Below, piece by piece: positions 1 through 5,869 of a stretch of DNA of 9,917 bases; position 1 is the stretch's first letter, and every line of letters starts with the position of its first letter. Position numbers and translations under genes: made by a program. Below the pieces are notes generated by a model. The model worked only from the letters and a program-made list of their open reading frames with translations. It was not told where the DNA came from and made no database searches. Source of the stretch: an uncultured Patescibacteria group bacterium (GTDB lineage: Bacteria; Patescibacteriota; Microgenomatia; UBA1406; GWC2-37-13); NCBI GenBank assembly GCA_938010745.1, contig CALLVF010000057.1, positions 1 through 9,917 on the forward strand, written 5' to 3'.

Positions 1-11
1 GTTATTTTAAA

Positions 12-52
12 AATTAAAAGTCAAAAGCTAAAAAATAAAGTTTAAATTAAAA
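12..52. repeat. Left copy of imperfect inverted A/T-rich repeat
   Basis: This A-rich tract begins aattaaaagt and ends aattaaaa immediately before the start codon of the four-helix-bundle gene. The reverse complement of 459-500 aligns to it over about 42 columns with roughly 34 identities by hand alignment, including identical ends. Low complexity makes some matches expected by chance, but the matching ends and placement at both sides of one gene are notable. No Shine-Dalgarno site is visible in it. Confidence 0.55.
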
Positions 53-430
53 ATGATTAAAAAAGAAAATAAAAGTTTTAAAGAAGAATTGAAAAGAAGG
101 ATTTATCAATTTATCCTTGCTTTATTGAGATTCTTAGAAAATTTACCTAATAATGATTCAATTTGTCGAATTGTTAAAGAACAATTGATAAGAAGTGGGA
201 CAAGTATTGGAGCTAATTATATTGAAGCAATTGCCTCAAGTAGTAAGAAGGAGTTTGTTAATTTTTTATCTTATTCTTTAAAATCAATGAATGAATCGAA
301 GTTTTGGCTAGCTATCTTAAAAGATATGAACAAAGGAAGTTCTGAGGAAATTACTAAACTTTTAATCGAATTGAAAGAACTATCAAATATTTTAGCAACT
401 AGCATAAGAACAATTAAAAATAAAAATTAG
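53..430 (+). CDS. Four-helix-bundle protein, S23/IVP family
   Basis: A 125-residue, all-helical, lysine-rich protein matching the S23 (23S rRNA intervening-sequence) four-helix-bundle family. The diagnostic stretch is visible at about residues 45-62: QLIRSGTSIGANYIEA, followed by SSSKKEF, then a helix with LKSMNESKFWL (about 76-86). Family length is typically 110-130 residues, so it looks complete. The biochemical role of the family is not settled; relatives are encoded in rRNA intervening sequences, and the bAvd accessory proteins of diversity-generating retroelements share the fold. No reverse transcriptase or rRNA is visible here. The ATG at 53 directly follows an A-rich repeat and has no Shine-Dalgarno site. 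The gene is bracketed by imperfect inverted repeats (12-52 and 459-500), as if it were a small inserted unit. Confidence 0.88.
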   Translation: MIKKENKSFKEELKRRIYQFILALLRFLENLPNNDSICRIVKEQLIRSGTSIGANYIEAIASSSKKEFVNFLSYSLKSMNESKFWLAILKDMNKGSSEEITKLLIELKELSNILATSIRTIKNKN

Positions 431-458
431 ATTAATAATTTATTGATAATTTTAAGAT

Positions 459-500
459 TTTTAATTGTAACTTTTGATTTTTGAATTTTAACTTTTAATT
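459..500. repeat. Right copy of imperfect inverted A/T-rich repeat
   Basis: A T-rich tract running from ttttaatt to cttttaatt and stopping one base before the permease ATG at 501. It is approximately the reverse complement of 12-52. Together the two tracts bracket the four-helix-bundle gene. The tract also forms the whole immediate 5' region of the permease gene, which therefore has no recognisable ribosome binding site. Confidence 0.55.
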
Positions 501-1262
501 ATGATTGAATATTGGCCTTTAATTAAAAAATTCACTTTACGGGAGATTAAAGCTCGGTATAAACAGTCTTTCTTGGGATTTTTCTGGATTGTTTTAAATC
601 CTTTTTTTCAAATGATAATTATGAGTTTTGTTTTTTCCAAGATTGTCAAGATTGCCAATTTAGGTGTCCCCTATAACCTATTTATCTACGCTGGACTTTT
701 ACCATGGCTTTTTATGGTAAATAGTTTATCCTCTTCAATGAATGTTTTTATTACTGATGCTTCTTTGATAAAAAAAATTTATTTTCCTCGCGAGATATTG
801 GTTTTGTCAACAATGCTGGCAAAAACCTTTGATTTTGCCTTATCACTTTTAATATTTTTGCTGATGATGATTTTCTTTAAAGTCCCTCTTACTGGTTTTA
901 TTTTTCTTTTTATCCCCATTTTTATAATTCAATTTGTCTTTGTCTATTCGCTTGCGTTGATTTTTTCAGCGTTTAATTTATATTATCGAGATATTCAATA
1001 TCTTTTTAATTTGCTCATTACTTTGTGGTTTTACTTAACACCGGTAATTTACGCTGTTGATTTTTTTCCTCAACAATATCGAATTATCTTCCAACTTAAT
1101 CCAATGGCAGTTTTTATTAATGCCTACCGACAGGTATTGTTAGGGGGTAATTTTTTTAAATGGTCAAGTATGATGGTGGCATTACTTCTATCTTTAATTT
1201 TGTTTTTGACAGCTAGAAAGATTTTTAGTAAACTTGAAAAAAATTTTGCGGATATTGTTTAA
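501..1262 (+). CDS. ABC-2 type polysaccharide/teichoic-acid export permease (Wzm/TagG-like)
   Basis: A 253-residue integral membrane protein of the ABC-2 permease family that exports undecaprenyl-linked glycans (Wzm, TagG, KpsM relatives). An amphipathic N-terminus is followed by the family's RYKQSFLGFFWIVLNP motif (about residues 19-34). Roughly six hydrophobic segments follow, near 27-49, 58-80, 103-128, 132-158, 165-188 and 222-240. The C-terminus ...EKNFADIV resembles the usual FAD/FAE ending. Such permeases work as a dimer with a separate ATPase (Wzt/TagH), usually encoded directly downstream. Here the next gene is pyruvate kinase, so the partner must lie elsewhere or to the left of the window. 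The substrate cannot be read from the sequence; a cell-surface O-antigen-like or teichoic-acid-like glycan is the family inference. The start follows the T-rich repeat with no Shine-Dalgarno site. Confidence 0.88.
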   Translation: MIEYWPLIKKFTLREIKARYKQSFLGFFWIVLNPFFQMIIMSFVFSKIVKIANLGVPYNLFIYAGLLPWLFMVNSLSSSMNVFITDASLIKKIYFPREILVLSTMLAKTFDFALSLLIFLLMMIFFKVPLTGFIFLFIPIFIIQFVFVYSLALIFSAFNLYYRDIQYLFNLLITLWFYLTPVIYAVDFFPQQYRIIFQLNPMAVFINAYRQVLLGGNFFKWSSMMVALLLSLILFLTARKIFSKLEKNFADIV

Positions 1263-1266
1263 AGAA

Positions 1267-1372
1267 GTTTTAAGGTTGGCAAAGTTTTAAAGTTAGAAAG
1301 TTTATAAAGTTTAAAAGTTTATAAAGTTGGAAAGTTCATAAAGTTTATAAAGTTAGGAAGTTTGAAAGTTAG
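1267..1372. repeat. GTT-phased 8/9-base tandem array (17-base higher-order unit)
   Basis: The gap between the permease and pyruvate kinase is filled by about twelve units that each begin GTT and end AAA or similar. Units alternate between 8 and 9 bases. Three consecutive 17-base units are clear: gttagaaagtttataaa (1292-1308), gtttaaaagtttataaa (1309-1325) and gttggaaagttcataaa (1326-1342). They are followed by gtttataaa, gttaggaa and gtttgaaa. The embedded tttataaa is self-complementary. The copies differ from each other, so this is not a recent perfect expansion. No coding potential was recognised. Confidence 0.85.
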
Positions 1373-1427
1373 ATTTAAAAAATCAGAAATCAAAAATTAA
1401 AATTACATTAAAAATTAAAAATTATTT
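1373..1427. repeat. A-rich leader tract upstream of pyruvate kinase
   Basis: Directly after the GTT-phased array comes a second low-complexity tract of words such as atcaaaa, attaaaa and aaaattaaa, ending at the base before the pyruvate kinase ATG (1428). It uses the same word set as the tracts at 12-52 and 459-500. It contains no Shine-Dalgarno-like purine motif. No clear promoter was recognised. Confidence 0.6.
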
Positions 1428-2852
1428 ATGAAATTGACGAAAATTGTTGCCACAATTGGACCAAGTTGTGATTCACCTGAAATTATTGAGAAAATGATTC
1501 GGGAAGGGGTTAATGTTTTTCGTTTCAATTTTAAACATGCTAGTCTGCAGTGGCATGAGGAAAGAATAAAAAGAGTCAATGAGATTGCAGCAAAATTGAA
1601 TATTCATGTTGGCACCCTTCTTGATCTTCAGGGCCCTGAGATAAGGGTAAACCTTCCTTTTGATAAGATTGAGGTAAGGCAAGGTAATGTTTATCCCTTC
1701 GGTGAGCGAATTTTTAGAGAAAATATTGCAGGTATTTCCATCACCTACCCTCATTTAATTAATTCCTTAAAAGGCATGGAAAAGGTTTTAATAGACGATG
1801 GTTATCTGGAGTTTGAAGTTGTAAAGAAGGGTAATGACTATTTTCTTTTATCAAAACAAGATGGAATTGTTTACAACCGGAAAAATTTTAATATTCTAGA
1901 AATTGATCTACCTTTTGAAAGCATTCTTGAAAGAGATCTTGAAGGATTAAAGATGGCAGTAAAAAATGAAGTTGACTTTATTGCGATATCTTTTGTTAGA
2001 TCAGCAAAGGATATATTAATTTTAAAAAAAGAGATGAAGAAAATTAACCTGAAAGCAAAAATCATTGCCAAAATTGAGACAAAAAATGCAATTAAGAATA
2101 TTGATATTATTATTGAACAGTCAGATGGAATAATGATTGCTCGCGGTGATCTGGGGATACAAATGCCTATAGAAAAGGTACCATATTACCAAAAATTATT
2201 AATTGAAAAAGCTCATCAAAATAATAAGTTTGTAATAACGGCTACTCAGATGCTTCAGACAATGATTACCTCAAAAATCCCAACAAGAGCAGAAGTATCT
2301 GATGTGGCTAATGCCTGCTATGATGGAACTGATGCACTCATGCTATCAGGAGAGACTGCCAATGGAAAATATCCAGTAGAGGCTGTGGCAATGATGAGGA
2401 AAATTATTGATTTTAATGAGAAAAAAAGTTTTCATGAAAGCAATAAAAGAGATTTTATTTTAACTGATAAAGAAGAAATTATTGCTAAGATGACTGTTGA
2501 TCTGCTCAGGTTGCAAAAGACCATTGATGCAATTGTTGTGTTTACTGAAACTGGCAAAACTGCTCGATTGCTTTCTGTTAATCAGCCCTTTCTTCCAATT
2601 ATTGCATTGGTTCCTGATAAGAAAGTAGCTGATAGTTTGACGGTAAATTATGGAATTTATCCTTTTGTATACAAGGATAATTGGCGTCAGGAAATAAATT
2701 TACAATCAGTTAAAAAGGCAATTTTTTATTTTAAAAAAACTAATCAATTGAAATTTGCAAAAAATGACTTTTTAGTCCTTCATGGAGATTATTGGCGTGT
2801 TAAAGGCGGTGTTTCTACTTTAAGATTTTTTAAATTCATTGATAAAAAATAA
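1428..2852 (+). CDS. pyk: Pyruvate kinase
   Basis: Catalyses phosphoenolpyruvate + ADP to pyruvate + ATP, the last step of glycolysis, in the cytoplasm. At 474 residues it is full length. Visible landmarks are TKIVATIGPS (4-13), the substrate loop RFNFKHA (32-38), LLDLQGPEIR (64-73), the B domain (about 74-165), the metal/substrate segment IIAKIET with K215 and E217, ARGDLG (238-243), TATQML (271-276), PTRAEVSDVANA (285-296) and LSGETANGKYP (306-316). A C-terminal regulatory-type domain follows to residue 474. An oddity is that the serine that helps bind K+ in muscle enzyme (Ser76 in RLNFSH) is K36 here. The neighbouring residues are L67, Q68, E71 and V74, a mixture of the K+-dependent and K+-independent patterns. 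The start follows a repeat tract without a Shine-Dalgarno site. Confidence 0.96.
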   Translation: MKLTKIVATIGPSCDSPEIIEKMIREGVNVFRFNFKHASLQWHEERIKRVNEIAAKLNIHVGTLLDLQGPEIRVNLPFDKIEVRQGNVYPFGERIFRENIAGISITYPHLINSLKGMEKVLIDDGYLEFEVVKKGNDYFLLSKQDGIVYNRKNFNILEIDLPFESILERDLEGLKMAVKNEVDFIAISFVRSAKDILILKKEMKKINLKAKIIAKIETKNAIKNIDIIIEQSDGIMIARGDLGIQMPIEKVPYYQKLLIEKAHQNNKFVITATQMLQTMITSKIPTRAEVSDVANACYDGTDALMLSGETANGKYPVEAVAMMRKIIDFNEKKSFHESNKRDFILTDKEEIIAKMTVDLLRLQKTIDAIVVFTETGKTARLLSVNQPFLPIIALVPDKKVADSLTVNYGIYPFVYKDNWRQEINLQSVKKAIFYFKKTNQLKFAKNDFLVLHGDYWRVKGGVSTLRFFKFIDKK

Positions 2853-2860
2853 AAAAATTA

Positions 2861-2868
2861 AAAGGAGA
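2861..2868 (+). promoter_or_regulatory. Strong Shine-Dalgarno site pointing to ATG 2878
   Basis: The sequence aaaggaga lies about ten bases before an ATG at 2878, an ideal distance. It is the only strong Shine-Dalgarno site I see ahead of any + strand gene here. It does not serve the apparent lepA start at 2903 directly: that ATG is 35 bases away, in a different frame, and preceded by an in-frame TGA at 2897-2899. Confidence 0.7.
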
Positions 2869-2877
2869 TTTATTTTT

Positions 2878-2943
2878 ATGGAGACTAATAAAATTTTGAT
2901 TTATGGAAAATATCCGCAATTTTGCCATTATTGCCCATATTGA
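2878..2943 (+). CDS. Possible 21-codon leader ORF overlapping the lepA start
   Basis: A short reading frame starts at the ATG matched to the Shine-Dalgarno site at 2861-2868 and ends at TGA 2941-2943. It overlaps the first 41 bases of lepA in another frame. Its peptide begins METNKILIYG and ends HYCPY; I recognise no family. It could be a leader whose translation delivers ribosomes to lepA. Alternatively it may be the original lepA N-terminus with a one-base indel, since METNKILI joined to MENIRNF would be a plausible LepA start. A sequencing error at about 2899-2902 would produce the same picture. Confidence 0.35.
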   Translation: METNKILIYGKYPQFCHYCPY

Positions 2944-4771
2944 TCATGGAAAAAGCACTTTAGCAGATAGGTTTTTAGAGTTAACAGATGTTGTTGCCCC
3001 TGGCAGGCATCAAGAGCAGTTTTTAGACAGAAATCCTATCTCCAGAGAACGAGGGATTACCATCAAGTTAGCTCCGGTAAGAATGATATATAAAAATTTC
3101 AAAATTCAAAATTCAAATCTTAAATCTGTTTTCTCTGAATATATTCTCAATCTTATTGACACTCCCGGGCATGTTGATTTTTCTTATGAGGTTGATAGGA
3201 CTTTAGCCTGCGTTGAAGGGGTAATTCTTTTAGTTGATGCTACCAAAGGGGTCCAAGCCCAGACTATAGCAAATCTTTACAAAGCAATTGAAAAAAATTT
3301 GATTATTATTCCAGTTATTAACAAAATTGATCTTACATCAGCAAAGATTGAGCAAACTAAAAGTCAAATTAAAGATTTGTTGGGATTAAAGGAGGAGGAG
3401 ATTCATTTGGTTTCCGCAAAAACTGGTGATGGAGTGAAAGATTTATTGGAGGCGGTAATTACCAAGATACCAAGTCCTAAAGATTTTTTAGTCAGTGATG
3501 AGAAAAAAAAATTCACTTTCATCTCTAGGCAAAATGTGTCTTATGATGTTAATATGTCAGCCTTTGGCGAAAGGGCTGAGGATAATTTAAAGGCACTAAT
3601 ATTTGATTCATATTATGATTTGCACCGCGGAGTAATTGCTTTTGTTAGGGTTTTTAATGGACAAATAAAGAAGGATATCAATTTAAAATTATTCCACACT
3701 AAAGTCGAATTTAAAGTCTTGGAAGTGGGTTATTTTACTCCCGACCTGACCCCAGCCAGTTTCATTCAAGAAGGTGAGATTGGTTATGTAGTCACTGGTT
3801 TAAAGGATATTAGTCAGGTACGAGTTGGTGACACATTGATATTGGCAAAGGCCAATACCACTCCCCTGCCTGGTTATAAAAAAGTAAAGCCGATGGTTTT
3901 TGCCAGTATTTTTCCCGTTGATCCTGATGATTTTTTAAATTTAAAAAAATCATTGGATCAGTTATCTTTAAATGACTCATCTTTAGTCTATACACCGGTA
4001 AAAAGTACAGCTTTGGGGGCAGGTTTTAGGGTAGGATTTTTGGGTCTTTTACATGCTGATATTGTTGTTGAAAGGTTGGAGCGAGAATTTAATTTAAGTT
4101 TAGTTTTAACTCCCCCTCAGATTGAATATTTAGTAGAAAATTCTCAAGGTTTCAAGCTCAAGTTTTTAGAACCTTATGTAAAGGTAACGATTTTGTCACC
4201 AAGTCAATATCTTGGCGAAATAATGAGGTTATTTGAAAATTACCGGGGAAAATTTGTAACAATGGGTAATATTGGCATTGGTAATGATTTGCTTCTTGTT
4301 TATGAAATGCCGCTAAGTGAGATGATTTCCGATTTTTATGATAAATTAAAAAGTCTCTCCTCAGGTTATGCCTCCCTTGATTGGGAGCTTTTGGAATATC
4401 GGCCAGTTAATGCCGGCAAACTTGAGCTTTTAATAAACAACGATCCAATTGAGGAGTTCAGTGAGGTGGTGGTTGAAGAAAAATCTTATCAACGAGCTCA
4501 TTTTTTGGTTAACAGACTAAAAGAGTTAATTCCTAAACAGCAATTTGAGGTAAAAATTCAGGCAAGGTACAAAGGTAAAATCATTGCCGCATCAAGAATT
4601 GCACCGATTAGAAAAAATGTTTTGGTTAAAGGGGGTAAGGTTTTGGGTACAGGAGATATTGGCAGGAAGAAAAAACTTCTTGAACGGCAAAAGGAAGGAA
4701 AAAAGAGAATGAAGATGGTAGGAAAGGTGGAGGTGCCAAAGGAGGCATTTATAAAATTATTTAAGAAATAA
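2903..4771 (+). CDS. lepA: Elongation factor 4 (LepA), ribosome-associated GTPase
   Basis: A translational GTPase that acts on the ribosome in initiation, assembly and back-translocation. At 622 residues it is slightly longer than the usual ~600. G motifs are complete: AHIDHGKST (11-19), RERGITIK (48-55), DTPGH (86-90), NKID (140-143) and SAKTG (171-175). Domain II, the EF-G-like domains and the LepA-specific C-terminal domain follow. Two oddities are visible. An extra loop at about 64-79, between G2 and G3, is encoded by a short A/T tandem repeat. The near-invariant KCYGGD segment of the C-terminal domain is replaced by KGGKVLGTGD (576-585), while the following RKKKLLERQKEGKKRM is conserved. 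The start at 2903 is the first in-frame ATG after a stop at 2897 and gives the canonical MENIRNFAIIAHIDHG, but the Shine-Dalgarno site fits ATG 2878 instead. Confidence 0.96.
   Translation: MENIRNFAIIAHIDHGKSTLADRFLELTDVVAPGRHQEQFLDRNPISRERGITIKLAPVRMIYKNFKIQNSNLKSVFSEYILNLIDTPGHVDFSYEVDRTLACVEGVILLVDATKGVQAQTIANLYKAIEKNLIIIPVINKIDLTSAKIEQTKSQIKDLLGLKEEEIHLVSAKTGDGVKDLLEAVITKIPSPKDFLVSDEKKKFTFISRQNVSYDVNMSAFGERAEDNLKALIFDSYYDLHRGVIAFVRVFNGQIKKDINLKLFHTKVEFKVLEVGYFTPDLTPASFIQEGEIGYVVTGLKDISQVRVGDTLILAKANTTPLPGYKKVKPMVFASIFPVDPDDFLNLKKSLDQLSLNDSSLVYTPVKSTALGAGFRVGFLGLLHADIVVERLEREFNLSLVLTPPQIEYLVENSQGFKLKFLEPYVKVTILSPSQYLGEIMRLFENYRGKFVTMGNIGIGNDLLLVYEMPLSEMISDFYDKLKSLSSGYASLDWELLEYRPVNAGKLELLINNDPIEEFSEVVVEEKSYQRAHFLVNRLKELIPKQQFEVKIQARYKGKIIAASRIAPIRKNVLVKGGKVLGTGDIGRKKKLLERQKEGKKRMKMVGKVEVPKEAFIKLFKK
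3093..3128. repeat. A/T heptamer repeat inside lepA
   Basis: Within lepA the words aaaattc, aaaattc, aaatctt and aaatctg follow one another (3101-3128), preceded by aaaatttc. They encode the loop KNFKIQNSNLKS, between the G2 and G3 GTPase motifs. This loop is absent from typical LepA proteins. The 28 bases of heptamers keep the frame only together with flanking bases, so the tract looks like an inserted or expanded low-complexity element accepted in a surface loop. Confidence 0.7.
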
Positions 4772-4900
4772 AAAACTACAAAATTGAATATTAGCTATTA
4801 TTTAAATTTTTTCTTTAGGGATAAATGGTAATAAGTTAAAGTTTTTTAGATTTTACTTAAGGTTTGAATATAAAACAACCTTGAGGGTTTGAAGCTAAAG
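4772..4900. other. Convergent intergenic region between lepA and miaA
   Basis: These 129 bases separate the ends of the two opposing gene blocks. A termination region for both would be expected. The best structure is an imperfect hairpin: cttaaggtt (4856-4864) can pair with aaccttgag (4877-4885) with one G-U pair and a 12-base loop. It is not followed by a T-run on the + strand, so it is a weak intrinsic terminator candidate. A palindrome around ttagcta (4787-4802), followed by a T-rich stretch, has no loop. No gene or tRNA was recognised. Confidence 0.5.
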
Positions 4901-5869
4901 TTATACTTCCTGCCACTTAATATTAGGGTCTTTTTTCATGAAGGTGTATTGTCTTTTGGCGTAATTAATTTCCGAATGTAACCAATGATTAATCGCTTCC
5001 TCTTTGGTTAATTTGCCTTTAAGATAGGATATAAGTTGCTTATACCCTATAGTTTTTAAACCTGGATCGTTTTCATCAAAGCCTTTTTTAAGTAAAAATT
5101 TTACCTCCTCTAAGGCGCCATTTTTTAATCTTTTCTCAACTCTTTTTTTAATATTGTGTACAAGAGAGTTTTTATCTTTGAATTTAAGACCAATTATTTG
5201 CCAGTTAGATTGAAGGGTAAGAGATTGATTGCTTTTTTTAATCTGAGAATATATTCCTTCCTTGGGAGAGAGGCGGGTTTTGAAATGAAAAGCAATTTCA
5301 ATTTTTCTAATTAGCCGGTGGGGATTTTTTCTGTCACTTTCATTTAAAAGCTTAAAAAGCCTAGGGGAAATTTTTTTTAACATTTCTTGAAGTTTTTTTA
5401 CTGATTTGCCATCTAATTCTTTTCGCAATTGCCAGTTGGGAGGGATATTTTCAGTTTCGAATCCATAAAGTAGATGTTTAAGGTAAAAATAGGCGCCGCC
5501 AACAAGGATTGGTGTTTTTCCTCTTTTTTTAATATCCTCAATAACTTCTTGGGTACACTTTTTCCAGTCAAAGGAGGAAAAAGAATGATTTGGCTCAACA
5601 ATATCATAAAGCCAGATTTTAGTTGAAGTTGGTTGTGATTGGTTATAACTGGTTGAAATTGGATAAAAGCCGATATTGAAATGATTTATTTTTTTTGATA
5701 TTTGAAATTTATTATTTGATATTTCTTTAAGATCTTTTCCGGTGATAATGTTAAGATATTTATAAACTTGTTTTGAGTCGCAGTTTATTAACTCTCCATT
5801 GTATTTTTTAGCATATTCAATCGCCAATTTAGTTTTTCCGGTGGCGGTTTGACCGGTGATAATTAACAT
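4901..5869 (-). CDS. miaA: tRNA dimethylallyltransferase
   Basis: Transfers the dimethylallyl group from DMAPP to N6 of A37 in tRNAs that read UNN codons, improving reading accuracy. At 322 residues it lies in the normal range, although it carries an internal insertion. Visible motifs are the P-loop GQTATGKT (6-13), DSKQVY (31-36) with the catalytic Asp, LYDIVEP (87-93), PILVGGAYFYLKHLL (120-134), KTIGYKQLISYL near 270-281, and the C-terminal NYAKRQYTFMKKDP. The stretch between TGKD (43-46) and IWLYDIV (85) is about twice the usual length. It holds two translated repeat tracts: a 21-base direct repeat (residues 49-59) and a 10-base tandem array (about 70-83). It is the last gene of the - strand block, 14 bases after folD. 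Its start codon lies in a 14-base repeat and has no Shine-Dalgarno site. Confidence 0.95.
   Translation of the reverse strand: MLIITGQTATGKTKLAIEYAKKYNGELINCDSKQVYKYLNIITGKDLKEISNNKFQISKKINHFNIGFYPISTSYNQSQPTSTKIWLYDIVEPNHSFSSFDWKKCTQEVIEDIKKRGKTPILVGGAYFYLKHLLYGFETENIPPNWQLRKELDGKSVKKLQEMLKKISPRLFKLLNESDRKNPHRLIRKIEIAFHFKTRLSPKEGIYSQIKKSNQSLTLQSNWQIIGLKFKDKNSLVHNIKKRVEKRLKNGALEEVKFLLKKGFDENDPGLKTIGYKQLISYLKGKLTKEEAINHWLHSEINYAKRQYTFMKKDPNIKWQEV
5622..5661. repeat. Four-unit 10-base tandem repeat inside miaA
   Basis: On the + strand four decamers lie end to end: gttgaagttg, gttgtgattg, gttataactg and gttgaaattg. On the coding strand the units read CAANTTNAAC-like and are translated as the Ser/Thr/Gln/Asn-rich loop PISTSYNQSQPTST. 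The 10-base period is out of step with codons, so successive units encode different residues. This shows the repeat is a DNA-level element and not a protein repeat. Confidence 0.8.
5694..5724. repeat. Direct repeat of a decamer inside miaA
   Basis: The decamer tttgatattt occurs at 5694-5703 and again at 5715-5724, 21 bases apart. On the coding strand these are AAATATCAAA, and the segment encodes EISNNKFQISK (residues 49-59), where IS recurs seven residues later. The words resemble the A/T-rich tracts near the other genes. It lies in the extra loop of MiaA, about 30 bases from the decamer array. Confidence 0.6.

Noticed and set aside
53..430. Diversity-generating retroelement accessory protein (bAvd)
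   Set aside because: The fold family is shared, but no reverse transcriptase, template repeat or variable repeat is seen, and the sequence motifs fit the stand-alone S23 family.
1267..1372. CRISPR array
   Set aside because: Units are 8-9 bases, directly adjacent, with no unique spacers and no cas genes nearby.
1473..1754. A 93-codon open frame antisense to pyk
   Set aside because: It lies wholly inside the well-supported pyruvate kinase gene, its peptide matches no family, and antisense frames are expected there.
2878..2943. Programmed frameshift in lepA as a firm call
   Set aside because: No convincing slippery site is visible and a complete LepA starts at 2903; a coupling leader or a sequence error explain the data equally well.
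4856..4885. Intrinsic terminator for lepA
   Set aside because: The hairpin has a G-U pair and a 12-base loop and is not followed by a T-run on the + strand; on the - strand the G-U position becomes a mismatch. I note it only as a weak structure in the intergenic entry.
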